Assembly (NCBI RefSeq): GCF_010183535.1
Contig: NC_071328.1
Span: forward strand, 12,090,001-12,154,000
Length of the DNA stretch: 64,000 bases
Direction of reading: 5' to 3'
Source: Caenorhabditis remanei
Lineage: Eukaryota > Nematoda > Chromadorea > Rhabditida > Rhabditidae
Shown here: one piece after another, positions 23,901-33,982 of the stretch
Layout: each line of letters opens with the position of its first letter
Numbering within the stretch: position 1 is the stretch's first letter
Made by a program: the position numbers and the translations under genes
Notes under the pieces: model-generated
The model's input: only the letters and a program-made list of their open reading frames with translations
Told to the model about the DNA's origin: nothing
The model's database searches: none

Positions 23901-26900
23901 CAAGTTGTGAAGCACCCGAGTTTCGGATACTTGTCCTTGGATTACGGTACTTTTTCTTCTAACTATTGTTCGAAATCTCAGATTTTCATTTAGAAAAGAG
24001 CTACTCGTCCCGAGTCTCCAGATTCACAGATAGTGACGTGTCATCTGGAAGTGTGCAATATGTTCATAATAATGCGGATCATTCAAATGATTCAATAGAT
24101 TTTCAAGTTTTGATTATTTCGAGGAATCTAAGTTTTCATCTCAAGTTGGATATCGATGTGTTTCAGAGAAATGTGAGTTTTGGATACGTCCTCACGTTTT
24201 CGAGATACGGGACTTCGAGATACGGGACTTCAAGTCCATGAGGGAGAGAGACACGCAGAGAAGCGAGAATGTCTGACTCTCTCGCATCGTCAAGGTACCT
24301 TAACTTTGAAGCTGCATATCTCAAAAAGTTGAAGAGCTAGAAAAAAGTTGTCAACTGCAAAAATAAAGATCTAGGTTTGATCTACAAGACCATATAAAAT
24401 TTGAAACGCTGAGGCTATGTAGGAGTCCGTAAAAAGACCTTTAAAGTTAGTCAAGTTTAAGACAAGTTTTTTTGGAATTCACCGTGCTGCACACTCAAAG
24501 TTGACGAATTTCTCAGTAATATCTCAAAACTTTCAGATCACCATCTCCACATCTCTCTTCTCTGTCCCTGCTGGCGGTCGTGCTCCAATCACCACAAATT
24601 TCCTCAAAGTATCGACAAGTGAAAATGAAGAAGCGGTGATTACTGTAGTCTCACCACCAACTTCCGGTTGGGTCACAACTGACAGTGTTCATAATATCAC
24701 TAGTATTTCATCGATTGGTTCGTTTTAATTTGCTCTGAAACTTTTCGAAATCAAGTTTTTGTGTTCTTCCAGGAACATTCACCACTCGAATGATTGAAAA
24801 TGGACAAGTCTGGTTTATCTCGGATGGATCTCAGGGAAATGATAGTATTGGAGTTCAAGCATGTGTTCAGGATCAGTGTACGGGCACTCATTTGATGCAG
24901 ATTACAGTGACCAGGATTAATGAAAAAGGTATGATAACTAGGGACCGTTTTCTGTGAATTGCTCTATTCTAGGACCTGTTATGATTCGAAACGAGGTGTT
25001 GAGAGTCACTGGGAACAAGGCATTGATTACGAATAGTCATCTGGATGTAGAGGTGTTTCTTTCTATCTGAAATGTTCAATTGTTTTGATTTTTAAATTTT
25101 CAGGACACGGACACGCCTACCAACTCGATCACCTACATCATTGCACAACCATCGAATGGAAGAGTTGTGAAAGTGAGTTGTCTAGTTTTTTTCAGGAATT
25201 TGGAATGAAATGTTATATGAATGTGTAGATCACATCTGTATCTCCACTTTTAGAGTTGACAACTTTTTGATAGCTTTTTTAGTTTTTGAGATATACGCAT
25301 TTAAAGAATGCAGGTACTTGACGAGGAAGGGGGTGGCGAGAGAGTGTGCAAAACGAGGAGTGACTCTCGCTTCTCTGCGTCTCACCTCTCTCGGTCTTCT
25401 AGGCGCTCATTTTTGAAAGTGCATATCTCAAAAGTGGGCGGAGCTATCAAAATACTTTCAACTGCAAAAATGTGGTTCAAGACTTGCTTGATATATCCAC
25501 TATAATTTTTTAAAAATCGTCTAAATCTCAGCTTTGCTATAGACTTCCAAAGCTAGTCGATTTTTGGAAAACTTTGAAAAGCAATTTTGTAACGCCTATA
25601 TCTTTATCTCAAAATCTAAAATAGCTATCAAAAAGTTGTATAATTCAAAACATTTTGACTATCCGTTTTTCCAAGAATCGCGCTCGAAACTCACCGATTT
25701 TCTCTATAAATTTTTAAAAGAAAAGTTCTGAATTTCAGACGGGACACATCGAAGAAGTCATCACAAACTTTACCCAATTCGACATTGACCAATCAAACGT
25801 GGCATTCTTGGCAACCAACCACAGTAATCCATTTGGAGGATTCTCGTTTCATGTCACTGATGGAAAGCATAAGGTAGAGAGCATGTTTGAAGACTCGTAT
25901 CTCGAAAACTGAAAGAGTTATCAAAAAGTTGTTAACTACAAAAATAATGCTCATAAAATTTTCCACATTTCATTAGTTGACAAAAATTTCGTAACTTTCT
26001 AGGCTTTTGAGATATACGTCTTCTAAGACGTAAAACTGGAGTGTCTGATTTCTCTGCGCCTCCTGCTTTCTCAAATTTCAGTTATTTTAATTCCAGATCG
26101 GTCCCGAATGGTTCTCCACAGAACTATCATCCAGTTCCAATATTCTCGAAGCAAACGGACGTCTAGTTGCTTCTCCATCCTCAGCTACCGTAATCGGAAC
26201 CGAACTTCTCCGTGCCAACATGCCGGGTACACGTCCAGATGAAATCGTGTTCACTATTCTGAAGCCTGCGAGATTCGGAGAAGTTCTGGTGGATGGGATC
26301 AAGAATTCTGTGTTCACGCAGTTGCAGGTGGATTACGCTTCTGTTATTTTCTTTTTAAAAAAGTGTTTGTTTCAGATAAATCGTCGTCAAGTCGTCTATT
26401 CTGCAATTGGATACTCGGATCAGAACGAGTGGAGTCGGAGGGATTCATTCTCTTTCAGAGTGCACAAGAATAATTCCGCACAGTTTTTGAATACAAATGA
26501 GAAGTGAGTGCTTTGAGTCCAAGTTCGATAAATTTATGAAATTTTTAGATAGAAAATTCAAGATCTTTCTTTTTGTAGTTGACAGCTTTCCAATATTTCT
26601 GGTAGTTTGAGATGAGAGACGCAGAAAAGCTAGAGTGTCTGGCTTCCCTGCGTCTCACCACCTATTGCCGTCCTGTCGCCTATCTTTAATGACGCGTATC
26701 TCAAAAAATAAAATAGCTATGAAAAAACTGTAAACTACAAAAATGAAGACCTAGATTTGGTCTATACAACGATGTTAAATTCAATCATTTTTTATCACAT
26801 TAAAAAGATTTAAGTGCTCTCAAAGTTGCACCTTTTCCCACTAATTGATTACTAACCGTGAAAAAGATGTGAAACGTTGACATCCTGACTACGCGGCATA

Positions 26901-29900
26901 AAATGCACATTTTTTCGTTGTGATGGCATTGATCATCCTTCGTTTAGCTGAAAATCATAAATATTTTGTTTTCGAGATGCTGAAAAAGGGGACATGCCTC
27001 AACTGGTTCCGCGATATAAATCGGTCCCTTTTCTGGATTTTTCGCAACATTTTTTGAGTCGATTCTGAAAATTTAAGATTTGAAATAATACTGTAATTTT
27101 CCTTCTGTATTTGATTTTAAGATTCCTGAATCCTGAACAATCCAGAGTCCAGATTCCAAGATCCAAAATCTAGAATCTAGAGTTCTGAATCTTGAACTCA
27201 TAATCCAGATTCCAGTCACCAGAACTCCGAACCTAAAATCCTGAATCCTGAACTCTAACCCTTAGATCTAGAGTTCAGAATTCAGAATCCCCGACGTCAT
27301 CTGTATTATTTCTGTCACTCAACACAATTTCAATTTTTTGATCATTACTGTATTTGTGTCTGGAAAGTATATATAGATGACAACTTTTCCAGACAATTCT
27401 GTTTTACCTACTGATAGTTACAGATTCCGAATCACCACAACGTACGCCGCAATCTCTGACAAAGTACTCTCCAAATACATCACAACTCGCCCGCTAATCG
27501 TCTCTCGTGGTGGATCTGCATGTTTCAATCAGTCACATTTGGATGTGTCAGCTCTAGCTGATGCAGTCGATAAGGAGGTTAGTTTGGGCATTGTAGATCA
27601 TAGGAAATAATAATAATACTGTGTTTTCTCTGACTAGCAATTCACAAATTAAACATTGAATATGATTTATTAATATCGCAAGAATCAGAATCAGTTCAAA
27701 CGATAGTGCAACCACCTTTTCCATGTCCCCTTTTCTCCTCTTTCCTCATCTGCTTCTCATGTCTTTTCTTATCTTTCAAATGTTTATTTCTCATTTTTTT
27801 CACGTGTCCTTCCGCAAATGGAAGCACTAAATCCATTTCAATCTCGCCATGATCCTTATCATATTTCTTCGTCCACAAGAATGGGAACTCGTGCGGACTT
27901 TCCCAAGCATTACTACCATTATTACAAGCATATATAGTCTTTTCATCTGTCGGCGGATAGTCATAGTGGTATATCGTCAGTGTACCTTCTGGAGCACACG
28001 TATAATTTCCTACAATTAAAGATGCTCTGGGTGCTATGACAAGATCGATCGTTTTTCCACAGTCCAATCTAGTGTATGCTGTCTTAAAGAAACATTTATG
28101 ATCTATGGGTATAGTTCATTTCTCGTGAACATTGTTCTCTAATTATTTTCTCCTCACCGTTGAATCGTCTTCAGCATATGGATTCGCAATTCTAAACATA
28201 GAAGATTTGAGCTCAACCACTATTCCCGCAATTCGAATCGAGTCATTTTTAATATGAACAGTCAGATATCCGTCACTTGGAATTTCGAGAATCTTCGGAT
28301 CAATTTCTAGTTTAAATATGTTTCTTCCCTTCCCTTTGCTACTAGCCAACCTAGAACTCATCTGAAAACAGTAATTGTATTGGTAACTCTCCGAAGATTA
28401 CAACACCTTTAAGTTCGCAGTCAATTTGGAAAATGTTTTGAAATGGCGGAAGGTTCTTTTGGGAAGGAATATGTTCGTGAAATGGAAATGATTCACGTGT
28501 AACAAAATGTATTTACTTCAGTGCACCGATACTTGCAACTGCCCGGGCCGGGGCGGGTTATGACGAAAATTTTCACGGCCTGGGGGTCGAGTTTTTTACT
28601 ATACTTCATAATTCATTCGAAGAAAAATTTGGTAAAAAACAGGTATTCTGTTTTGAAACCGGGCCTTGAAAATTTGCTAGTATGATCTGCACCCTTTATA
28701 CAGTACCATGCAGTAAGATATACAACTCTGCTTTTTTTCAGTTGAAAACGACGAACTTTAAGAGGGTGTTACAGTATCACTGATTGTCCCACAAACTAAA
28801 TTATGCATAAACCATACAGAATAAAGGTAGAACTTCATTTTTGTAGTTATTTATTTATTTTATTTATTTATTTGAAACGAAGGAACAAGTCACTGACACG
28901 TTACATACAGAAGAGAAGTTAAGTGAGATTTTAATTATGAGTTATAGTTACTAACCAACTATATTTCTCTTCATGTGAGCTATTAGCCTTCAAGAAATTT
29001 CATGCCAAAAATTGTCCAAAAAAAGAAAGAAACATATGCACCAACCTAATATATTAATAACTTTTTAGTAGCTTACGAGATGTGCAACATTAACAACATA
29101 TTAACTAACAGAAAAAGAAATCCATTTATTAATTGAAGATCAGGCGATAACACAACTAATCCCACAACATTCGAATACATCTTTCTCCTTCTCCGATCCA
29201 CTTTCCTTCGATGATTTTCCACTTTTCCGATCCTCAAACTCTTTTCTTTCTCTCAAATATCTTTCCTTTTGTTCCTTCAACTCTCTCGTTGCATTATCCA
29301 TCATAATATTATGAGAAAACATTCCCCATCTCAATTTTTCATTCTTCTCAACTCCTAAAATCATGAGACCATTCTCTCCAACATCCAACTCAACTTTCCC
29401 AGTCTTTTTCGTCGTGCCACAATGAGAAATTGTGAGCTCTCCTTCGGGATTTTTCAATTGATTCTTCTCAAATGTGAATGGTTCGGGGAAATGGTCTCGA
29501 ACGGAAATTGTGAAACTTTTCGTCTCCATCGGATTCAGAATCATCGACACTTGTTGTGCTGGGTAGACTTCTTTTTGAAAATTTTGAATTGTGAAGATTG
29601 CCGATTCGAGAGTTATCAGTACTTCTTGCACTTTTTTCGCTATATTTTTGACTTCAATGTGTAATGTTCCTTTGGTTGGAACCACGAATACAGTAGTGGA
29701 TAGTTCAAGTTTGAAAGCATCTGGCTTCTTGTTATGTTGACGTTCACTGGACTCAGATGACGTTGTTTTCGAATTTTGCATCTTACTGTAATTTAATTAG
29801 GTTTAGAGGTGGTGAGCTGAGAGAGACGCAGACGACGAGAGTGTCTCACTGTCTGCGTCTCTATCTCTCTCCACTCTCTCGATATCTCGCGAAAAAGTTA

Positions 29901-32877
29901 TCAGCAGAGCATGATTGAAAACTCACATTTTGTTTATAACTTGGGAATGAAAATGTCTTCAAAAAATCGAAAAATTTGCAGATTGTAATGATCGAAATTG
30001 GAACAGAGCCACGTGCGGGAACATTGGAATGGTTGGATAATGAAAGAAATCGAGTCTCATGGACAGAGCTACGAACTTCTTTTCACCTACTTTATAGGCA
30101 TACGGTAAGTGCGCTCTATTGGAAAAGAGTGCGGTGGAGCGCTGCTACAAAACCAGTTTTTTGACTTCAGGCCACAGATTCTCTCAGTGACTCTCTGATT
30201 TTCCATGTCTATGCTGCCAGGGAATCAACGAGAAGAGCGAGTCGGATAAGGATTTCAGTGGATATTCAAATTAAGAACCCACCGGATCCGGATGTTCAGG
30301 TAATTTTTAAAAACTTGGCCCATAATCCAAGGGTGCATCGAAAAAGGGTACATCTATGAAAATGTTGATCATGGGTTACATCCATGGGGTTCTCATAGGG
30401 TACATTGAGTCAGAATTTTCATAAAATTTCAGAAGTCTCAGAGTTTTCATAAATTTTCGAGAAAAGCTTTGTTCAAGGAACATGTTACTGCTTTTTCAGA
30501 GAAAGGGAAAATGTGACTGAAATTTTTTGAAAATTCAGAGTCCATGTACCCTATGATAACCCTATGGATGTATCCCATGATCATAGCTCCTCGATGTACC
30601 CTAAGATTCGATGTACTCTTGGATTAAAGGCCCAAAAGTTGCCTTTTTTGCCCTTTTTACCTCTCAAAACTGCATTTTCCTAGGTGATCCTCTTCCCGGA
30701 TTCCGTCTCGATCCTCAACAGTGGATCCACTCCTCTCCTAGCCGATATGCTCATGACACGTCACAAGACAGTGCCTCCCCAATCCATAGTCTACAGTACC
30801 CAGCAACGAGGAGCCAATGGAGTGACTATCCGGAGAGAAGACGATGAAATCGATCAGTTCTCTCAGCAAGAAGTGAACGACGGAAAGATTTCCATCTGGC
30901 ACACTGCCAACAGGCATCAACCGACTGCCACGTGGCATGATGTCATTGTTTTGGATATTGAGGGACACACGAGATCATTGATAGTTGATATTCGACCACT
31001 GGATTTGATGTTGAAGAATCATTCGACGATTTGGTATCCACAGGGAAAAACTTATGTTGTGTTGAACTCGGAGCATCTTGGAGCGTTTTCAATGGGGAAT
31101 CGGAGTAGTTTGAAGTATAAAATAACGAGTGGACCGGAGAATGGAACATTTTATTGGGTTGCTGGAGAGAAAGAGGCAAAAGAGTTCAGTCAGAAGGATA
31201 TTGATGATGGAAGGGTACTGTATGCACAATTGAATATGCATTCTTATCAGGTGAGTTTTAATGATAAGGGTCGATTATGCTGTAAATGAAAACTAGCGCT
31301 ACATTTTTGTAGTTGACAACTTTTTGATAGCTACCGAAGTTTTGGAGATATGAAGCTTTGGGTGACTGAAAGGAAGAGACAATCTTTAACGTATTGCATC
31401 TCAGAAACAAGAAAAGCTATCAAAACGTTGTCAACTAATAAAATGTGTGAAATTTTATGTAGAATATCTTTGTAATTTATAACTTTTTGATAGTTACCGT
31501 AATTTTTGAGATATGAAGCTTTAACTGAAGGGGAGAGAGAAGGAGTGACGCTGAGAAACAATTCAATCTTCGACACATTGCATCTCAAAAACTAAAAAAG
31601 CTATCGAAAAGTTGTCAACTAACAAAATTTATGAAATTTTATGTTGAATATTTTTGTAGTTTATAACTTTTTGATAGCTATTCTAGGTTTTGAGATATAC
31701 GTCTTGGAAGATATTGCTTGTCAGGTGGCTGGCATCTTGATGCTCAATTTTGACGGCTCGTATCTCTATATAACGTATTTTGAAAAGAATACAAGTTCCA
31801 GGACAAATTCGACTTCGTCGTTGAAAATGACTCTCGTGACGTGCTCCGAAACAGCTCAGAGCTCAAAGTTCGAGCTCTGGTTACTGTACAACCAGTGATT
31901 GTCGAGGCAGATACGGCGACTCCTTTGACGACTTCACAGATAAATGCATCGACGCTTTTGGTGTGTTTTTTATATATGGAAATGCGCTCTAATGATGAAG
32001 ACAACGAGTTTCTCTTTCTGACGATAGAGCGCACTTACCCCCCGAAAACCTCCCCCAACTCATTTAATATTATTCCAGAATGCGACCCCTCGATTCTTCC
32101 TGACATCTCCTCTTAAATACGGACGGCTCACTTTCGACCCGAACACCAACTATTCCACGTACTATTTCACTTATACAGATATCCAAAAGGGTATTGTATA
32201 TTACAAAGCATTCAGTACAGACGAGGAAGTTCACGAAATTGTACAGCTGGAAGTACGTGCTGACAACGTGCAACCTGCTCGATTCACAATGCCCATCACT
32301 ATTCTCCGTGCTGATATGGAATCGTATGACTTGGCGCCTTCTGGAGATTCTAATGGGACACCTTTCTCGAATGGTGGATCTGGTCTCCCTAAATTCTCAA
32401 TACTTGGAGAAAACAGTCTTCCTGTTGTGATCCTTGGCGCTATTGTAGCCGCAACTATGTTTGTTTTGATATGTAGAAGATGTGGGGATGGAAAGAAAAA
32501 GAATAAATCAAGAACACCTATCAGTACGAAGCTGGATACTCCAACAAGACTTCCACCGTCTCCATCGGAAAGTATAGATCATGAGAAACCACCAGATTTG
32601 TTGGGGACTACTGTATTCGCGTCGGTGAGACAAGCGGAGGATAGAATGACCATGAAGTCATTCAATAAACCGCCGAAGCCGGAGGTAGGCTTTAATAATC
32701 CCAATTACTATAAGACCAGAATTTTTCCAGAACGCGTCATCCCGGAAACCTCCGAACCCCCGTCGCCAGAATGTCTCCTCACTAGACTATGCTGGAATCT
32801 CATCTGACACGCCCCCTCCAATGCGACTCTTCGAGCAGGTTGCTCAAACTCAACCGACAAATCATTATTGGGTCTAG
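14941..32877 (+). CDS. CSPG4/NG2-type transmembrane proteoglycan with CSPG repeats
   Basis: This is a large single-pass surface protein of about 2000 residues in roughly 30 exons. The N-terminal signal peptide is MTFLALISLITSPLTFDLQ. The ectodomain is a long series of CSPG repeats; many carry the hallmark xFTQxDIDxGxVxY (SNFTQQDIDEGSISY, TSFTQHDIDERKVMI, TNFTQFDIDQSNVAF, KEFSQKDIDDGRVLY) and a VNDAP-type linker (INGVNDAPEL). A transmembrane helix follows (LPVVILGAIVAATMFVLIC), then a basic, proline-rich cytoplasmic tail. The tail ends TNHYWV, matching the C-terminal PDZ ligand QYWV of vertebrate NG2. Stop TAG is at 32875-32877. I see no laminin-G domains at the N-terminus, unlike vertebrate NG2. 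Introns contain two nested genes, a tRNA gene and many palindromic repeats. C. elegans C48E7.6 is the likely counterpart. Confidence 0.9.
15571..15955. repeat. Fold-back repeat (GTTGACAACTTTTTGAT family) with nested palindrome
   Basis: The outer arms are TTTTTGTAGTTGACAAC and its reverse complement near 15930. Inside, 15668-15832 forms a second inverted repeat (CTAGGTAAGGCCC with GGGCCTTCCCTAG). It lies in the first intron of the NG2 gene. Confidence 0.75.
16776..17055. repeat. Fold-back repeat, same family, near-complete copy
   Basis: The arms read TTGGATAGAAAAAGTCTTG and its complement at 17030-17052. The centre carries AGAGACGCAGAGAAACGAGA and GCTTCTGTGCGTCTCTC, which pair with each other. 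It is intronic in the NG2 gene. Confidence 0.8.
17565..17636 (-). tRNA. tRNA-Pro(AGG)
   Basis: 72 nt on the minus strand. The acceptor stem GGCCGGG pairs with CCCGGCC, and the anticodon arm is CTCGC-TTAGGGT-GCGAG, giving anticodon AGG. The T arm is CCGGG-ATCGATC-CCCGG with a valid B box, and the D arm contains TGGTCTAGTGGTA. All four arms pair. It lies in an NG2-gene intron, antisense, starting only about 35 nt after a splice donor. Confidence 0.95.
17688..17775 (+). ncRNA. tRNA-like Pol III element
   Basis: It has a perfect A box (TGGCCAAATGG at 17695-17705), a perfect B box (GGTTCGACTCC at 17746-17756) and an anticodon-type arm TTTTG-CTCGCCA-CAAAA with U33. A run of T follows. The acceptor ends do not pair and the T stem has only three pairs, so it is not an ordinary tRNA. 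It is a tRNA pseudogene or a tRNA-derived transcript, 50 nt from the tRNA-Pro gene and on the opposite strand. Confidence 0.5.
17776..18340. other. Intronic DNA of the NG2 gene
   Basis: Low-complexity pyrimidine-rich sequence followed by purine-rich sequence. I see no gene, repeat unit or structured RNA. Confidence 0.4.
18768..18945. repeat. Fold-back repeat, left half
   Basis: Carries GATAGCTATTTTAGTTTTTGA and the central GAGACGCAGAGAAACG / CTTCTCTGCGCCCTCTCTC pair. It stops just before the acceptor of the exon starting at about 18965. The unit plus the start of that exon recurs at 20530-20757. Confidence 0.75.
19537..19977. mobile_element. Palindromic MITE with TACAGTACCGTGCAGTAAGAT ends
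   Basis: The terminal inverted repeats TACAGTACCGTGCAGTAAG and its complement bound a 441-bp element in an NG2 intron. The arms pair over most of their length (for example AACTTTGAGA with CTCAAAGTT). It has no coding capacity, so it is non-autonomous. A truncated copy lies at 28699. Confidence 0.85.
20530..20890. repeat. Fold-back repeat carrying a copy of an NG2 exon start
   Basis: Left arm TAGTTGACAACTTTTTGATA, right arm GCTAACAAAAAGTTGTCAAC. Between them 20695-20757 repeats the branch/acceptor region and first 40 or so bases of the exon at 18965 (ATAGTAGAAAGTGC), with a working-looking TTTCAG. This exon copy is not needed by the gene model. Confidence 0.85.
21592..21696. mobile_element. 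Small MITE with TTACAACCGCGCTCTACCG-type ends
   Basis: Inverted ends TTACAACCGCGCTCTACCGA and GGAGCGCAGTTGTAA flank 105 bp in an NG2 intron. It is the same family as 45879, 53144, 55374 and 60342. Confidence 0.8.
22200..22502. mobile_element. MITE with CAGAGTTGTGCGGAA ends and CTTCCGA repeats
   Basis: Ends CAGAGTTGTGCGGA and TCCGCACAACTCTG are inverted. Short tandem ACTTCCG units sit just inside both ends. Intronic, without coding capacity. It resembles the larger CCGGAAT element at 46036. Confidence 0.75.
23262..23715. repeat. Fold-back repeats, two adjacent units
   Basis: Contains TTGCAGTTGACAACTTTTTG, the central GTGAGACGCAGAGAATCG block, and the closing AAAAAGTTGTCAACTAC arm. Intronic in the NG2 gene. 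The segment is closely related to the inverse of 25225-25660. Confidence 0.75.
24185..24390. repeat. Fold-back repeat, right half, with short tandem repeat
   Basis: Begins with a tandem TTCGAGATACGGGAC pair (about 24199-24232), then GACACGCAGAGAAGCGAGA and the arm AAAAAAGTTGTCAACTGC. Confidence 0.65.
25225..25660. repeat. Fold-back repeats, two adjacent units
   Basis: Contains GTTGACAACTTTTTGATAGC, the central CGCTTCTCTGCGTCTCACC block and AGCTATCAAAAAGTTG. It matches the reverse complement of 23262-23715 over long stretches. Confidence 0.75.
25890..26065. repeat. Fold-back repeat fragment
   Basis: Arms TATCAAAAAGTTGTTAACTA and a diverged AGTTGAC counterpart, with GATTTCTCTGCGCCTCC at the centre. 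Intronic in the NG2 gene. Confidence 0.6.
26545..26770. repeat. Fold-back repeat adjoining an inverted exon copy
   Basis: Arms TTTTTGTAGTTGACAGC and CTGTAAACTACAAAAATG, centre GAGAGACGCAGAAAAGC / GCGTCTCACC. It continues without a break into the inverted copy of NG2 exons at 26770-27320. Confidence 0.7.
26740..27320 (-). pseudogene. Inverted intronic copy of two NG2 exons
   Basis: The reverse complement matches 18341-18790. It includes the exon at 18471-18536 (still readable as AKNPEKGPIYIAEPVE), the following intron and the exon at 18580-18680 (frame broken by TGA and a small deletion). The donor after the first copied exon reads GC instead of GT. Flanking intron sequence (GACAGAAATAA..CAGATGACGT) is copied too. 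It contains an extra tract of degenerate CTGAATCCTGAACTC repeats (about 27115-27290). Lying antisense in the intron 26504-27423, it cannot join the NG2 message. Confidence 0.88.
27696..28361 (-). CDS. MSP-domain-like small protein with C-terminal CaaX box, nested gene
   Basis: Two exons, about 28361-28158 and 28088-27696. The second acceptor is best placed at CTTTAAG, giving EDDST-TAYTRLDCGKTIDLVI. The N-terminal half (FKLEIDPKILEIPSDGYLTV, then HIKNDS) has the beta-sandwich pattern of major sperm protein domains. The tail is charged (RNKHLKDKKRHEKQMRKEEK) and ends GGCTIV, a possible prenylation CaaX motif. The whole gene sits inside one intron of the NG2 gene on the opposite strand. A related gene lies 0.8 kb away. 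Function unknown; MSP-like proteins often act in sperm or as adaptors. Confidence 0.72.
28528..28684. mobile_element. MITE with (C)ATACTTGCAA ends and GGGCCGG core, short copy
   Basis: Ends GATACTTGCAA and TTTGCTAGTATG are inverted, with GC-rich GGGCCGGGGC next to one end. Related to 49883-50159 and 56662-56907 through shared inner words (ACTATACTTC, ATTTGGTAAAAAA). Confidence 0.8.
28699..28851. mobile_element. Truncated MITE, TACAGTACC..GCAGTAAGAT family
   Basis: Matches the start and part of the other arm of 19537-19977 (TACAGTACCATGCAGTAAGA; ACTGATTGTCCCACAAA) and breaks off in an ATTT repeat. Confidence 0.75.
29140..29781 (-). CDS. MSP-domain-like protein with C-terminal CaaX box, nested gene
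   Basis: A single-exon gene of 213 codons from ATG 29781 to TGA 29140-29142. Residues about 20-130 follow an MSP-like beta-sandwich (AFKLELSTTVFVVPTKGTLH, then EVKNIAKKVQEVLITLESAI). A charged helical region follows (TRELKEQKERYLRERKEFED). The end is ECCGISCVIA: clustered cysteines for palmitoylation and a terminal CVIA CaaX box. It is a paralogue of the neighbour at 27696-28361, with the same order and the same kind of C-terminus. Both lie antisense in one NG2 intron. Confidence 0.75.
   Translation of the reverse strand: MQNSKTTSSESSERQHNKKPDAFKLELSTTVFVVPTKGTLHIEVKNIAKKVQEVLITLESAIFTIQNFQKEVYPAQQVSMILNPMETKSFTISVRDHFPEPFTFEKNQLKNPEGELTISHCGTTKKTGKVELDVGENGLMILGVEKNEKLRWGMFSHNIMMDNATRELKEQKERYLRERKEFEDRKSGKSSKESGSEKEKDVFECCGISCVIA
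30315..30635. mobile_element. Palindromic MITE with TTGGCCCATAATCCAAG ends
   Basis: The inverted ends (CCATAATCCAAGGGTGCATC and GATGTACTCTTGGATTAAAG) pair, as do inner words (GATCATGGGTTACATCCATG with its complement). Intronic in the NG2 gene, no coding capacity. Confidence 0.75.
31285..31700. repeat. Cluster of two to three fold-back repeat arms
   Basis: Successive TTTTGATAGCT / AGCTATC and GTTGTCAACTAA words at about 31310, 31415, 31490, 31600 and 31665 show overlapping or nested copies. Intronic in the NG2 gene. Confidence 0.65.
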
Positions 32878-33045
32878 CACCAGAACAATCAATTTCACTT
32901 TTCTCCATATATTTTCTTGAATTCAGTGCCTTTTGAAATTCCATTCAATTCAGTCATTCTCTGTGATATGATCTCTTGATTCTTTACAATCAGTTATATG
33001 AAATTCTTTATTGATTCAATTTTATACATATCCAAATTCTCAAAT

Positions 33046-33720
33046 TTACTTCTCAGTCTCTAAGAAATAATACTGTTTTGGAGTGCGACACAAGAAAATA
33101 TCGGTACAGATCTTGTCGGCTTCTTCGTGATCCTTCAGTTTTTCAATGATGTACTCCAAATTCTTCTCGATTACTTTCTCGCACATATCAACCATGAATG
33201 AGGGGACGTCTTCTTTGCAGAACTTGTCGACAGCCTGTAACTTTATTTTGTTTATAATATTTTCCCCGTAAAAACACAGGGTACAGTAACCCGCGCACTG
33301 TTGACATCAAGTTGTTAGACCCGTGATGCGCTTTCAAATTGAATATTTTCAGACACCAGTTTTTATCGCATAAAAAATGTTTTCTAATTTCTGATTTGTA
33401 GATACTAAAAGCTAATAGGCATCCTATGATACACTTTGACCCCGATGACGTCACCAGAGTAAGAATCTGATTTCGAAATAGACTGGCTTTAGAGGAAAAA
33501 ACTAGAACGCGACATTTTCAGAATTTGGATATATTCATTAACTTACAGCTTCAATATCACCTCCATGCTCCAAGACTTGATCCAATTGCTTCACAATATT
33601 GACACAAAGTCCACAGAGAGGTTTCGAAGTCTCTGTATGGAGTTTCTTAGAGCTCTCCACAGCCGAAATTACGAATAAAATAAACGATAGAGCGAGTATA
33701 AAACGATTGATGGGCTTCAT
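33046..33720 (-). CDS. Saposin-like secreted protein (SPP/caenopore type)
   Basis: Two exons, 33720-33548 and about 33235-33046, encoding about 120 residues. A signal peptide (RFILALSFILFVISAVES) is followed by one saposin-B domain. Its cysteine pattern is CGLCVNIVKQLDQVL ... FC ... MCEKVIEKNLEYII ... ICTDIFLC, i.e. six cysteines in the expected order. Such proteins act on lipids or as antimicrobial pore formers, usually in the worm intestine. The stop TAA at 33046-33048 lies about 170 bp past the NG2 stop, so the two genes converge. The specific spp member is unknown. Confidence 0.85.
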
Positions 33721-33982
33721 TTTTCGGTCAGAATAACTTTTTCGAGCAGAACGTTGAGTTGTGTCGAAAGAATGCTAGCGAAATGATATGATGGGTGGAA
33801 AACAAAGTGTAAAAAGAGTGACCGACCAAGAACAGTTGTTTGCCAGTCATAAGGGAGGGGGAGAAAATGTGTAAAGTGTTTACAAGTTGAGCAGAAAAAT
33901 ACATAAGAAAAGCAGCTCGATAATAAATAATATATTTGAAATAACACGTGCATTAGAGATAGCATTAACATATTATACACAT
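33721..33982. other. Upstream region of the saposin-like gene
   Basis: Short intergenic stretch between the saposin-like start and the 3' end of the next F-box gene. No feature is evident. Confidence 0.4.

Larger units (their letters stand above)
28362..29139. other. Spacer between nested MSP-like genes, full of MITE remnants
   Basis: Apart from the 5' flank of the 27696-28361 gene, this contains the GGGCC-type element (28528-28684) and a truncated TACAGTACC element (28699-28851), then a run of ATTTATTTATTT. No gene is present. Confidence 0.6.
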
